Assembly: GCA_949529985.1 (NCBI GenBank)
Contig: CATIRS010000020.1
Coordinates: 1-64,000 of the forward strand
Direction of reading: 5' to 3'
Source: Owenweeksia sp. TMED14
GTDB taxonomy: Bacteria; Bacteroidota; Bacteroidia; Flavobacteriales; Schleiferiaceae
DNA: 64,000 nt
The notes under the pieces are model-generated. The model ran no database searches, was not told the origin of the DNA, and saw only the letters and a list, made by a program, of their open reading frames with translations. Both the position numbers and the translations under genes were made by a program. This document shows positions 27,298 through 36,117 of the stretch, in pieces (the stretch's first letter is position 1; every line of letters starts with the position of its first letter).

Positions 27298-28005
27298 TTA
27301 CTGCGTTACTAGAGTTCCGACATTATTACCCTTGACCAAACTAAGAAGATTGCCTGGCTTATTCATGTCAAATACAACTATTGGTAATTTATTTTCATTA
27401 CTTAAGGTAAATGCTGTGAGATCCATAACGTTTAAACCCTTTTTAAAAACTTCCTGAAAAGAAATAGTGTCATACTTCGTTGCAGTTGAATTTTTTTCTG
27501 GATCGGAATCATATATGCCATCAACTCTAGTTCCTTTTAAGATAACATCAGCTTGGATTTCGATCGCTCGCAGTGTCGCCCCTGTGTCTGTCGTGAAATA
27601 GGGATTTCCCGTTCCAGCAGCAAATATAACCACCCTACCTTTCTCTAAATGTCTAATTGCACGTCGTCTTATAAATGGCTCACAAATTTTATCCATCTCA
27701 ATCGCTGATAACAATCTTGTTTCAACTCCTAAAGATTCAAGTGATGACTGAAGTGCCAGGCCATTTATAACCGTAGCTAGCATTCCCATATGGTCTGCCT
27801 GAACACGGTCCATACCTTCGCTGGCTCCTTTAAGACCGCGAAAAATATTTCCTCCACCAATGACAATACCCAGCTCTACGCCAGTTTCTACTGCTGTTTT
27901 TATTTCCTTAGCATACTCTGCTAGACGGCCAGTGTCAAAACCAAATGATTTATCACCCATCAAAGCTTCACCACTAAGTTTAAGAAGTATTCGTTTGTAT
28001 TTCAT
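27298..28005 (-). CDS. pyrH: UMP kinase
   Basis: 235 residues from the ATG at 28005 ([18 protein letters not shown]); a start 18 bases further upstream would fall inside the -7 promoter element and is rejected. It phosphorylates UMP to UDP. Motifs: [58 protein letters not shown]. It is the first gene of the pyrH-frr transcription unit. Confidence 0.96.
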   Translation of the reverse strand: MKYKRILLKLSGEALMGDKSFGFDTGRLAEYAKEIKTAVETGVELGIVIGGGNIFRGLKGASEGMDRVQADHMGMLATVINGLALQSSLESLGVETRLLSAIEMDKICEPFIRRRAIRHLEKGRVVIFAAGTGNPYFTTDTGATLRAIEIQADVILKGTRVDGIYDSDPEKNSTATKYDTISFQEVFKKGLNVMDLTAFTLSNENKLPIVVFDMNKPGNLLSLVKGNNVGTLVTQ

Positions 28006-28020
28006 AATCTCATATTCACC

Positions 28021-28028
28021 CAAAGATA
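28021..28028 (-). promoter_or_regulatory. -7 element of the pyrH promoter
   Basis: TATCTTTG on the minus strand, a perfect match to the Bacteroidota -7 consensus TAnnTTTG, 16 bases before the pyrH ATG. No good -33 partner is seen. Confidence 0.6.
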
Positions 28029-28057
28029 GGATTCAAATGCGATGATATGAGATCAAA

Positions 28058-28095
28058 AAAAACCGCGCAATGGATTTTATACATGCGCGGTTTTT
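28058..28095 (-). terminator. Intrinsic terminator after tsf
   Basis: Twelve-base perfect arms, AAAAACCGCGCA and TGCGCGGTTTTT, with a 14-base loop. The minus-strand product ends in U residues, and the structure lies 25 bases after the tsf stop. It is symmetric enough to act in both directions. It separates the ribosomal operon from pyrH. Confidence 0.85.
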
Positions 28096-28119
28096 AGTAA
28101 ACTTTTTATTGAAGCAAAT

Positions 28120-28944
28120 TTAAACTCCTAATCCTACCCGACGGTAACCGGTAACCTGGGCACCTTCTTGTATGCTACCAATGTAGCTTTCAACAGTTTG
28201 CTTACTATCTTTAATGTAAGATTGACCCACCAATGTGTTTTCTTTGAAAAATTTTCCGAGTTTACCTTGAGCAATACGGTCTACCATTTCTTCTGGCTTA
28301 CCTTCCTGTCGGATCTGATCTCGTGCAACTTCCAACTCACGCTCGATAACATCAGAAGAAACAGATTCTTTATTCAGAGCAACCGGATTCATAGCAGCAA
28401 CTTGCATTGCAATATTCTTAGCAGCTTCTTTTGAATCAACATTTAAAGCCGCCAGCGTAGCTAATTTGTTTCCAGCATGGATATAGCTAGATACACAATT
28501 CCCTTTGAGACTCTCATAATAAGCTATTTCTAATTTCTCCCCAATGACTCCTGTCTGTTCAATCAGCTTATCAGCCACAGTTAGGCCCGTCTCAAACTCA
28601 AGAGCAAGCAAAGAATCACGGTTTGACGGAAGTCCAGATAGTGCTACCTCTGCCAATTTATTTGCCAAACTAACGAAGCCTTCATTCTTTGCAACAAAGT
28701 CCGTTTCGCAGTTTAAACTAACAATTACTCCATTAGTACCATCAGAGCTAGTAATAGATATAACTGCTCCTTCAGTAGCATCTCGATCTGCTCGTTTTGC
28801 TGCAACTTTTTGACCACGTTTACGAAGTACATCGATTGCTTGTTCAAAATCACCATTGGATTCAGTTAATGCCTTTTTACAGTCCATCATACCCGCTCCA
28901 GTCATTTTTCTAAGCTTATTTACATCTGCAGCAGTAATTGCCAT
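28120..28944 (-). CDS. tsf: Elongation factor Ts
   Basis: 274 residues; nucleotide exchange factor for EF-Tu. The signatures are VNKLRKMTGAGMMDCKKALTE (start), VSLNCETDFVAKNEGFV and MQVAAMNPVAL, with QTVESYIG near the end. It is the last gene of rplM-rpsI-rpsB-tsf and is followed by the terminator at 28058-28095. Confidence 0.97.
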   Translation of the reverse strand: MAITAADVNKLRKMTGAGMMDCKKALTESNGDFEQAIDVLRKRGQKVAAKRADRDATEGAVISITSSDGTNGVIVSLNCETDFVAKNEGFVSLANKLAEVALSGLPSNRDSLLALEFETGLTVADKLIEQTGVIGEKLEIAYYESLKGNCVSSYIHAGNKLATLAALNVDSKEAAKNIAMQVAAMNPVALNKESVSSDVIERELEVARDQIRQEGKPEEMVDRIAQGKLGKFFKENTLVGQSYIKDSKQTVESYIGSIQEGAQVTGYRRVGLGV

Positions 28945-29001
28945 GATCTGAAATTTTTAATTTTTTGACTTTAGAGAAAAGCACATCACTTTCCAATTTT
29001 A

Positions 29002-29754
29002 TTATTCAGCAACTTTAGCGCTAGCTTTTTCAAGCTTTTCTTGACCAGCCTTTTCTTTTTCGATCTTTCTGTTAGACAGAGCATCTTTGATTCCTACTGA
29101 CAAGTAATCCATAATTAAGGATATAGATTTTTGAGCATCATCATTTGAAGGAATGACATAATCGACAAGTTGGGGATTAGAGTTAGTATCTACCAATGCG
29201 AAAACTGGAATACCTAGGTTCCGCGCTTCTTCAACTGCAATGTGCTCTCTTAGTATATCTACAACAAAAAGGGCTGCAGGAAGCCGGCTCATATCTGATA
29301 TTGACCCTAAGTTTTTCTCCAATTTTGCCCTCTGACGATCAACTTGAAGTCGCTCACGCTTTGAAAGAGTCATAAACCTTCCATCTTCCTTCATCTTGTC
29401 AATGTTAGTCATCTTTTTGATAGCCTTACGAATGGTCACAAAGTTTGTTAACATCCCTCCAGGCCAGCGCTCTGTGATGTAGGGCATGTTCAAAGCCTTG
29501 GCGACTTCTGCAACGATATCTTTTCCTTGCTTCTTTGTTGCTACAAAAAGTATTTTTCTGCCAGATCCAGCAATTTTTGCCATCGCATCAGCTGCCAATT
29601 GCATCTTACTTTGTGTTTTTTGAAGATCTATAATGTGGATACCATTTCGCTCCATAAAAATATACGGGGCCATGTTAGGGTTCCACTTGCGAGTCAGGTG
29701 ACCGAAATGGACTCCTGCGTCAAGTAATTGTTGAATATCGGGTGTGTTTGCCAT
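29002..29754 (-). CDS. rpsB: 30S ribosomal protein S2
   Basis: 250 residues from the ATG at 29754 (MANTPDIQQLLDAGVHFGH); the open frame extends 30 bases further but the S2 alignment starts at MANT. Segments: GVHFGHLTRKWNPNMAPYIF, RWPGGMLTNFVTIRKAI, and VDTNSNPQLVDYVIPSNDDA. The Lys/Glu-rich tail is typical of Bacteroidota S2. It is cotranscribed with tsf (57-base gap). Confidence 0.97.
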   Translation of the reverse strand: MANTPDIQQLLDAGVHFGHLTRKWNPNMAPYIFMERNGIHIIDLQKTQSKMQLAADAMAKIAGSGRKILFVATKKQGKDIVAEVAKALNMPYITERWPGGMLTNFVTIRKAIKKMTNIDKMKEDGRFMTLSKRERLQVDRQRAKLEKNLGSISDMSRLPAALFVVDILREHIAVEEARNLGIPVFALVDTNSNPQLVDYVIPSNDDAQKSISLIMDYLSVGIKDALSNRKIEKEKAGQEKLEKASAKVAE

Positions 29755-29847
29755 TTGAATTGGGTTTACATTCTCTAAATACAACTATGAAGTAGCGCAC
29801 TTTGCGGTCTAAATAGTTTGGATACTAAACCAAATACTCCTCGTGAA

Positions 29848-30234
29848 TTAACGCTTGGAGAATTGGAACTTCTTACGAGCTTTCTTTTGGCCAAACTTCT
29901 TACGTTCGACCATACGAGGATCTCTAGTCATTAAGCCATCTGGTTTAAGAGTTGCTCTAAAATCTGGATTAATTTCCACCAAAGCTCTTGAAATGCCCAA
30001 GCGAATTGCTTCAGCTTGGCCCGTTACACCACCTCCTATGACAGTAACTTTAACATCATACTTTCCAGTAGTTTCAGTTAGAGCAAAAGGCTGATTAATT
30101 TTGTACTGCAACATAGATGTTGCAAAATAATTGTTTAAATCACGATTATTAACTGAGACCGTTCCTTTACCTTCTTTCAAGTAAACGCGAGCAATGGAAG
30201 TTTTTCGGCGGCCTATGGCGTGTGTTGTGGACAT
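29848..30234 (-). CDS. rpsI: 30S ribosomal protein S9
   Basis: 128 residues: HAIGRRKTSIARVYLKEGKG at the start, VIGGGVTGQAEAIRLGISRALV in the middle, and the basic tail FGQKKARKKFQFSKR that reaches the P-site tRNA. It lies ten bases after rplM, the usual L13-S9 pair. Confidence 0.97.
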   Translation of the reverse strand: MSTTHAIGRRKTSIARVYLKEGKGTVSVNNRDLNNYFATSMLQYKINQPFALTETTGKYDVKVTVIGGGVTGQAEAIRLGISRALVEINPDFRATLKPDGLMTRDPRMVERKKFGQKKARKKFQFSKR

Positions 30235-30243
30235 AAAATAAAC

Positions 30244-30687
30244 TTATGCGTTAATTGAAGTTGGTTGCTGTGCTGCATGGGTATGCTCGTTTTCAGAGAA
30301 AACATGCATATTTCTGAATAACGCTCTTCCAAGTCTATTCTTCGGTAGCATGCCTCGCACAGCTTTCTCTAAGACACGCTCTCCACCTTTCACCATTTCC
30401 TGAGCAGGAGTACTGAAACGTTGCCCTGAAGGATAACCGGTGTAACGAACATATTGCTTTGTCTCCATATTTGAGCCGGACAATGTTACTTTTGAAGCAT
30501 TAATAACAACAACGTTATCCCCACAATCAGCGTGAGGAGTAAAATTTGTTTTGTGCTTACCACGCAGTCGTGAAGCTATCAATGAGGCCACGCGGCCTAA
30601 AGATTTACCATTGGCATCAATTATGATCCATGATTTTTCAGCAGTTGCCTTATTGGCAGAGATTGTTTTATAACTAAGCGTATCCAC
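30244..30687 (-). CDS. rplM: 50S ribosomal protein L13 with GTG start
   Basis: 147 residues if translation begins at the GTG at 30687 (reading MDTLSYKTISAN, the usual Bacteroidota L13 opening). The open frame reaches 30714, but its TTG there lies inside the -7 promoter box, so it cannot be the start. Domain: SWIIIDANGKSLGRVASLIASRLRGK and the L13 signature VRGMLPKNRLGRALFRNM. It is first in the rplM-rpsI-rpsB-tsf operon. Confidence 0.95.
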   Translation of the reverse strand: MDTLSYKTISANKATAEKSWIIIDANGKSLGRVASLIASRLRGKHKTNFTPHADCGDNVVVINASKVTLSGSNMETKQYVRYTGYPSGQRFSTPAQEMVKGGERVLEKAVRGMLPKNRLGRALFRNMHVFSENEHTHAAQQPTSINA

Positions 30688-30711
30688 TATTGAGCGATAT
30701 TTTTGGGTTTG

Positions 30712-30740
30712 CAAAGATAGACATAATTATATCAATAAGC
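30712..30740 (-). promoter_or_regulatory. Promoter of the rplM-rpsI-rpsB-tsf operon
   Basis: The minus-strand -7 element TATCTTTG (30712-30719) exactly matches TAnnTTTG. A -33 TTGG lies about 20 bases upstream. The predicted transcript starts about 20 bases before the GTG of rplM. Confidence 0.65.
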
Positions 30741-30798
30741 CAAGCTTAAAACAATGACATATATTAAATAACTTGCAAACCCAATAGAAACAAGACTT

Positions 30799-32871
30799 AT
30801 GCATTTTTCAAAATTCTTTATTTCCACAGTATATACAGTTATTACAGCACTGAATTTTTCTCTTTCAGCTCAAACAACATTGCCTTGTGGCACCGATGAA
30901 AATTTAGCAAATGAAATTGCCCGGAATGCGAAAAGAGAGGATAAATTATTTGAAACAGATAATTTAATCCAAACGTATTTAAACTCCAAAAATAGCTCAA
31001 GTACAGAGCAGCTTCAAATAATTCCAGTTGTTTTCCATGTGATTTATTCTAATAACAAAGACAATATAAGTGATGCCCAAATTCAAGACGCACTGAATAT
31101 TTTGAATGAAGACATGAGAAGAAATAATCCGGACACTTCGAATTTACGGAGCATATTTAAGCCTGTTGCAGCAGATCTTGAAATTGAATTTAGGTTAGCG
31201 CAAAAGGACCCAAACGGAAACTGTACAAATGGCATAACGCGGACCCAGAGCAATTTATCCTTAACAGCCAACAATAATGTCAAAGCAATCTTAAACTGGG
31301 ATAATAAAAAGTATCTCAATATCTGGGTGGTAAAAAATATAAGCTTGAGTGGAACTGCACCAGGGACTAGAACTTTAGGCTACTCTGCCTTCCCGTTTAA
31401 TAATATACCCGGTACATCAGATGGCGTTGTAATAAGGCATGATAATTTTGGAAGTATAGGGACTTCTCAAGGAGAAAGATATAGAACGCTAACCCATGAG
31501 GTTGGACACTATTTAAACCTTTATCACACATTTCAAGGGGGCTGTAACGGTGGGGATAATTGCCCAGACACTCCACCAGTAAGTAGCGCCAGTAATGGCT
31601 GCAACAACTCCACGCAGAACAGCTGCAACTTCGATAGCCCGGATCTCCCTGATATGGTAGAAAACTATATGGATTACAGCGACAATGATTGCATGAATAC
31701 ATTTACTCAAAATCAAAAACAAAGAGCCAAGGCCGTCTTAAATATCTTTAATCTTCGAGGGAGCTTAACAACTTCATCTAATCACTTTTTTACAGGAATA
31801 AATCAAACGTCGTCAATCATTTGCTATCCAAAAGCCGACTTTAGTATCGATAAAAATTTGATTTGCTCTGGTGAGCAAATTCAAATCACTGAAAATTGTC
31901 AATATCAAGCGCCTCCAAGTTTTCACTATACAATTTCTGATCAGAATAATGGCAACCAAAAACATATTACAACTGGAAGTCCAATTTTAACCTTTAACAA
32001 CCCTGGGATATATGATATTAAGCTAGAGATACAAAATAGTGATGGTCAAAGCACAAAACAATATGCTAAACTGCTAACTGTTCGTCCAGCCGGAGGAGTG
32101 CAATACTCTCCGTTTTTTTCCGCAACTATGGAAAACATAATTCCAAATGAAATCTGGACTCACCTTAATAATGGAGACAACTTCCAATGGGAAAGAACCT
32201 CAATAGCAGCAAAAAATGGACTCTACTCTTATTTCTTAAATAACTTCAATATCTCAACTAATGGCGGAGGAGATTGTCTTATTGCTGGTCCAATATCATT
32301 AAACAATCCTAGTGCACTTCTTTTAAAATTTAATCATGCATTTGCAAAAAGATATTCAAGCAACAGCGATCAGCTAAAAATATTCACGAGCATAGACTGT
32401 GGAAATAGTTGGGTTCTTAAAAGGATAATCCCAGCATTTCAGTTAGGCACTGCGACTCTTTATGCGAACAGCCCTTACATTCCTTCAAACGGCGATTGGA
32501 AAGAAACTACAATAAATTTAAATGGCTTGTCTGCCGAAACTTCTTTGATGATAAAGTTCGAAATGTTCAGCGGAGGGGGCAATAATATTTACCTGGATAA
32601 TCTAAACATCAGCTTTACAGCTAATAATGTTCAATTAACAAAAAGTAATGAAATATTTATTTATCCAAACCCTAGTAATAATAATGCCTTAATAGAAATT
32701 TCAGAAAATGGCGATATCTACATTATTGATGCAATTGGAAGAGTCGTTCAAATAAATAAAAACGCTTCAAAAAAGACTAGAATACTTGATCTACCTGCTG
32801 GCTCATACACAGCAGTTTTTATTAACAACGAAGGAGAAAGAAAACAATTGCGCTGGACAAACCTTCCTTGA
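30799..32871 (+). CDS. Secreted M43-type zinc metalloprotease with type IX sorting tail
   Basis: 690 residues. After a signal peptide (ending LSAQ) comes a pappalysin/cytophagalysin (M43) catalytic domain with the zinc motif HEVGHYLNLYHTF (HExxHxxxxxH) and a Met-turn near VENYMDYSDNDCM. Then a PKD-like beta domain (about residues 345-425, ending TVRPAG), a jelly-roll-like region with IYLDNLNISF, and a C-terminal type A sorting domain starting IFIYPNPSNNNALIEI and ending with basic residues. It should be exported by the type IX system. It is divergent from rplM and converges on the glycosyltransferase. Confidence 0.92.
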   Translation: MHFSKFFISTVYTVITALNFSLSAQTTLPCGTDENLANEIARNAKREDKLFETDNLIQTYLNSKNSSSTEQLQIIPVVFHVIYSNNKDNISDAQIQDALNILNEDMRRNNPDTSNLRSIFKPVAADLEIEFRLAQKDPNGNCTNGITRTQSNLSLTANNNVKAILNWDNKKYLNIWVVKNISLSGTAPGTRTLGYSAFPFNNIPGTSDGVVIRHDNFGSIGTSQGERYRTLTHEVGHYLNLYHTFQGGCNGGDNCPDTPPVSSASNGCNNSTQNSCNFDSPDLPDMVENYMDYSDNDCMNTFTQNQKQRAKAVLNIFNLRGSLTTSSNHFFTGINQTSSIICYPKADFSIDKNLICSGEQIQITENCQYQAPPSFHYTISDQNNGNQKHITTGSPILTFNNPGIYDIKLEIQNSDGQSTKQYAKLLTVRPAGGVQYSPFFSATMENIIPNEIWTHLNNGDNFQWERTSIAAKNGLYSYFLNNFNISTNGGGDCLIAGPISLNNPSALLLKFNHAFAKRYSSNSDQLKIFTSIDCGNSWVLKRIIPAFQLGTATLYANSPYIPSNGDWKETTINLNGLSAETSLMIKFEMFSGGGNNIYLDNLNISFTANNVQLTKSNEIFIYPNPSNNNALIEISENGDIYIIDAIGRVVQINKNASKKTRILDLPAGSYTAVFINNEGERKQLRWTNLP

Positions 32872-32890
32872 GTAATAGGACTGTATTTAT

Positions 32891-34414
32891 TTAATCTCGT
32901 GGAATAAATTCAAGCAAGTAAGTATCAGGATTCGGCAATTGTAAAATAAGGTTGAAACGTTCTGGAAATTCTTGTATCGCAGGCAATAAATACCGCCCCA
33001 CAGAAGAATATCCAAGTTGATCCACCACGACGTGTGTAATGCCTAATTCTTCCAATCTGAGAATAAAATCATTCTTATCGATTAATGATGGAATTCTAGA
33101 GCTCGTCCTGGAAGAATGTAAATAGAAAAGTGATGGCTTTACAGTACAGACTATCGAGCTTTCTGGTATACTATTACCAGCATATCGACCAATATTAAAA
33201 TAATTTGCATATTCTAACTCAACTGGATATTGGCTTTCAATTCTAAGTGTCTTTAGTGAGGATAATGGTAATAATCCAATTATTACCAATATATAAATTG
33301 ATTTGGGCGTGAAGGCGCCAAAATATTTAATCTGTATCCATTTTAGTGATACAGATAAACCTATAACCAAGGAGAGTAATAAAAACGGAATCAATGGTTG
33401 CATAAATCGAACACCAAACCAGACTGAGGGCCATAAAAGAAAAATAAATGCTGAAGCCAGCAAATACCCTAGCCACATCATTTTAAGTTTTGGCATTTTA
33501 ATAGATCCTATTATGATAAAAAAAAGAATTATTAAGCCATAAAGCAAGTATCCTTTTGGCTCCTCAGTACTATAAAAGACCTCAAAATTGGGAAATAAAC
33601 CATTGGGTATTTCTTGATTCACGTATCTAAAAAGATTATCTAAAATCCTATCCCCCCAACCAGAAATTGTTAACACTCCATCTTCAGGTCTATATGGATT
33701 ATTTTGAATCAATTGAGTTAGATAAGAATTACCACCCAGGCGCTTACCTCGCAAGAACCAAGGAAGAGATAATAAAACCACTCCAGATGCAAATGAAACA
33801 ACTACTTTCCATTTCTTTCGGGATGCCAAGTAAAAAATTACACCCGCTATTAATGCCAACCCAGCCGTCCGAATATGGTATGAGATAGCACATAAAACAA
33901 TCAGAGACCAGAACCATTTAGATCTCCAAAAAGGAAATTCTTCATCAGTGTATTTTATTAAACAGCTTAAAGCTGCCAGAGAAAAAAAAAGAAAAGGAAT
34001 TTCGCTCATTATTATTGTTGATGAACGCAACAAATGACTATTTAACAGAGTGAAAAGTAAAGCTATCCATGCTATGGATTTTTGTTGTGTCATCCGTTCA
34101 AATATTCGCTGAAGGATTAAGAGCGAAAAAAGAAAAAGAAGACCGTTGATTATCTTTAAGAATATAAAATTATCAGAAATTGTCATCATTAAGGAAAGGA
34201 TAACCGGATAACCAGGTGGAAAATGATTCGCCGCGTTAGCCCCAGGAAGATGCAGGTCGGTATAACCCTGGCCAGTAATAATTGACTTGCCTAAGATATA
34301 ATATCCCGCATTATCGCCTCCAAAGTCTAGTTTAGCGTCAAAAATCGTAACATAAACAATCATAAATCCTAAAACTATCCAAAGGTCAGTTTTACGAAAA
34401 AGTGTTTTGATCAT
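32891..34414 (-). CDS. Membrane glycosyltransferase, GT39/ArnT-like fold
   Basis: 507 residues with about ten to twelve membrane spans. The first periplasmic loop has the GT-C pattern: an acidic FGGDNAGYYILGKSIITGQGY followed by HFPPGYPVIL. This fits the dolichyl-phosphate-mannose/ArnT group, which uses a polyprenyl-phosphate sugar to modify lipid or protein. Donor and acceptor are unknown. It stands alone, 20 bases from the converging protease gene. Confidence 0.78.
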   Translation of the reverse strand: MIKTLFRKTDLWIVLGFMIVYVTIFDAKLDFGGDNAGYYILGKSIITGQGYTDLHLPGANAANHFPPGYPVILSLMMTISDNFIFLKIINGLLFLFSLLILQRIFERMTQQKSIAWIALLFTLLNSHLLRSSTIIMSEIPFLFFSLAALSCLIKYTDEEFPFWRSKWFWSLIVLCAISYHIRTAGLALIAGVIFYLASRKKWKVVVSFASGVVLLSLPWFLRGKRLGGNSYLTQLIQNNPYRPEDGVLTISGWGDRILDNLFRYVNQEIPNGLFPNFEVFYSTEEPKGYLLYGLIILFFIIIGSIKMPKLKMMWLGYLLASAFIFLLWPSVWFGVRFMQPLIPFLLLSLVIGLSVSLKWIQIKYFGAFTPKSIYILVIIGLLPLSSLKTLRIESQYPVELEYANYFNIGRYAGNSIPESSIVCTVKPSLFYLHSSRTSSRIPSLIDKNDFILRLEELGITHVVVDQLGYSSVGRYLLPAIQEFPERFNLILQLPNPDTYLLEFIPRD

Positions 34415-34502
34415 AGTGTGAAATTAATCGTTTTTTTTTCAAAGGATCAAGTGACATAATTATTGTTCGAAAATTAAATCATACCAAATTAGTGGGATTT
34501 AA

Positions 34503-34510
34503 TATATTTG
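34503..34510 (+). promoter_or_regulatory. Candidate -7 element before the cys operon
   Basis: TATATTTG, a perfect TAnnTTTG match, only six bases before a 21-codon ORF and 89 bases before cysC. No convincing -33 partner is visible. Confidence 0.42.
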
Positions 34511-34516
34511 CAAATA

Positions 34517-34582
34517 ATGGAAACAGAGAGTGTAATATTATTTAGCACATATCTTTTATTGATAACAGGGCTTTTATCATAA
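34517..34582 (+). CDS. Possible 21-residue leader peptide ahead of cysC
   Basis: ATG-started ORF of 21 codons directly downstream of the -7 element. The product starts METESVILF and is hydrophobic throughout its second half, like a small membrane peptide. It has no Cys codons and its only Met is the initiator, so classical attenuation on sulfur amino acids is not suggested, and no terminator hairpin follows. It ends 17 bases before cysC. It could be a real leader, a microprotein or chance. Confidence 0.35.
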   Translation: METESVILFSTYLLLITGLLS

Positions 34583-34599
34583 CGTAATTATCATTTCAC

Positions 34600-35196
34600 A
34601 TGACGTCATCAGAACATATTGTTAAACAAAATTATCAGATTAATGCATCTGCTCGAGAAAAATCCATGAAACAAAAAGGAATTGTACTCTGGTTTACAGG
34701 TCTCAGCGGAAGTGGGAAAAGTACTCTAGCAGATGAAGTCGAAACTCATTTACATAAAAATGGAAAACACACCTTTCTTTTAGATGGTGACAATTTACGT
34801 CATGGTCTCAATAGTGACCTTGGTTTTAGCGATGAGGATCGTAAAGAAAATATACGTCGAGTAGCTCATATAGGTAATCTAATGGCGGACTCTGGACTCA
34901 TAGTTCTATCTGCGTTTGTTAGTCCATTTAGGACTGATCGAGAAGAAGCACGTCAAATAATTGGCCAAGCAAGATTTGTGGAAATATTTGTGGATTGCCC
35001 ACTAAATATTTGCGAATCTAGAGACGTTAAGGGTCTTTATAGTAAGGCTAGAAAAGGATTGATTGACAACTTCACTGGGATTTCTTCACCCTTTCAAGAA
35101 CCAGAAAATCCAATGATTAGAGTTGAAACTAATAAAATGGATTTAAAAAACTGCACAAAAAAAATCATTTCTTTTATATCTCAAAACTATGTATGA
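34600..35196 (+). CDS. cysC: Adenylyl-sulfate (APS) kinase
   Basis: 198 residues; phosphorylates APS to PAPS. The P-loop is WFTGLSGSGKSTLADEVE, followed by LLDGDNLRHGLNSDLGFSDEDRKENIRRV (APS binding), LSAFVSPFRTDREEAR, and FVDCPLNICESRDVKGLYSKAR. All catalytic landmarks are present. It overlaps cysD by 8 bases. PAPS is the sulfate donor for sulfotransferases as well as the substrate of PAPS reductase; no reductase gene is in the window. Confidence 0.96.
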   Translation: MTSSEHIVKQNYQINASAREKSMKQKGIVLWFTGLSGSGKSTLADEVETHLHKNGKHTFLLDGDNLRHGLNSDLGFSDEDRKENIRRVAHIGNLMADSGLIVLSAFVSPFRTDREEARQIIGQARFVEIFVDCPLNICESRDVKGLYSKARKGLIDNFTGISSPFQEPENPMIRVETNKMDLKNCTKKIISFISQNYV

Positions 35197-36082
35197 TCAT
35201 TTGGATGAATTGGAATCGGAGGCAATATTTATTATCCGAGAGGTTTATGCTCAATTTGAAAATCCAGGAATTCTATTTTCTGGAGGAAAAGACTCCATCG
35301 TAATGAGTCATTTGGCACGAAAAGCATTTTTTCCAGCCAGCCTTCCATTTCCCTTGGTCCATGTAGATACCGGTCACAATTTTCCAGAAGCAATAAAATT
35401 TCGTGATGAGTTTGTAAAAAAAATGAATACTCAACTTGTTATAGGTTTAGTTCAAGACTCTATAGATAAAGGAAGTGTCCAGGAAGAATCAGGATCCATG
35501 GCAAACCGAAACCGATTGCAAACCGTGACCCTTCTTGAGACTATCGATAAAAACAAATTTGATTGCTTGATGGGTGGTGCGAGACGTGACGAAGAGAAAG
35601 CTAGAGCTAAAGAACGTTTTTTCAGTCACCGAGATGATTTTGGACAATGGGATCCTAAAAATCAACGTCCAGAACTTTGGAATTTATTTAATGGAAAGAA
35701 GCTTCCTGGTGAACATTTCAGAGTGTTTCCCATTTCAAATTGGACTGAAATGGATATTTGGCATTATATCCGGCGTGAAAAAATTGAATTACCAGAACTT
35801 TACTTCGCACGAAAACGGAGCGTTATATGGCGAAGTGAATCATGGCTCCCAGTAAGTTCTTTTATAAAACTAAAACCAACAGAAAAACCACAAGAAAAGA
35901 TGGTGAGATTCAGAACCTTGGGCGATATTACGATAACAGGGGGTATAGAATCTAATGCAATAGAGCTAGATGATGTGATTCATGAAATTGAAACTTCAAG
36001 GCAAACAGAGCGAGGAAATCGAGAAGATGATAAACGCAGTGAGAACGCCATGGAGGATAGAAAGAAAGAAGGATATTTCTAA
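35189..36082 (+). CDS. cysD: Sulfate adenylyltransferase small subunit
   Basis: 297 residues; the ATP-pyrophosphatase subunit that adenylates sulfate. Motifs: the PP-loop LFSGGKDSIVMSHLARKAF, VDTGHNFPEAIKFRDEF, GGARRDEEKARAKERFFSHRDDFGQWDPKNQ (split here only by name), and WTEMDIWHYI. Its C-terminus is rich in charged residues. It works with CysN; cysN begins 35 bases downstream. Confidence 0.97.
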   Translation: MYDHLDELESEAIFIIREVYAQFENPGILFSGGKDSIVMSHLARKAFFPASLPFPLVHVDTGHNFPEAIKFRDEFVKKMNTQLVIGLVQDSIDKGSVQEESGSMANRNRLQTVTLLETIDKNKFDCLMGGARRDEEKARAKERFFSHRDDFGQWDPKNQRPELWNLFNGKKLPGEHFRVFPISNWTEMDIWHYIRREKIELPELYFARKRSVIWRSESWLPVSSFIKLKPTEKPQEKMVRFRTLGDITITGGIESNAIELDDVIHEIETSRQTERGNREDDKRSENAMEDRKKEGYF

Positions 36083-36117
36083 TAATTACATCAATAAAAT
36101 AACTGTTACTATTAAGT

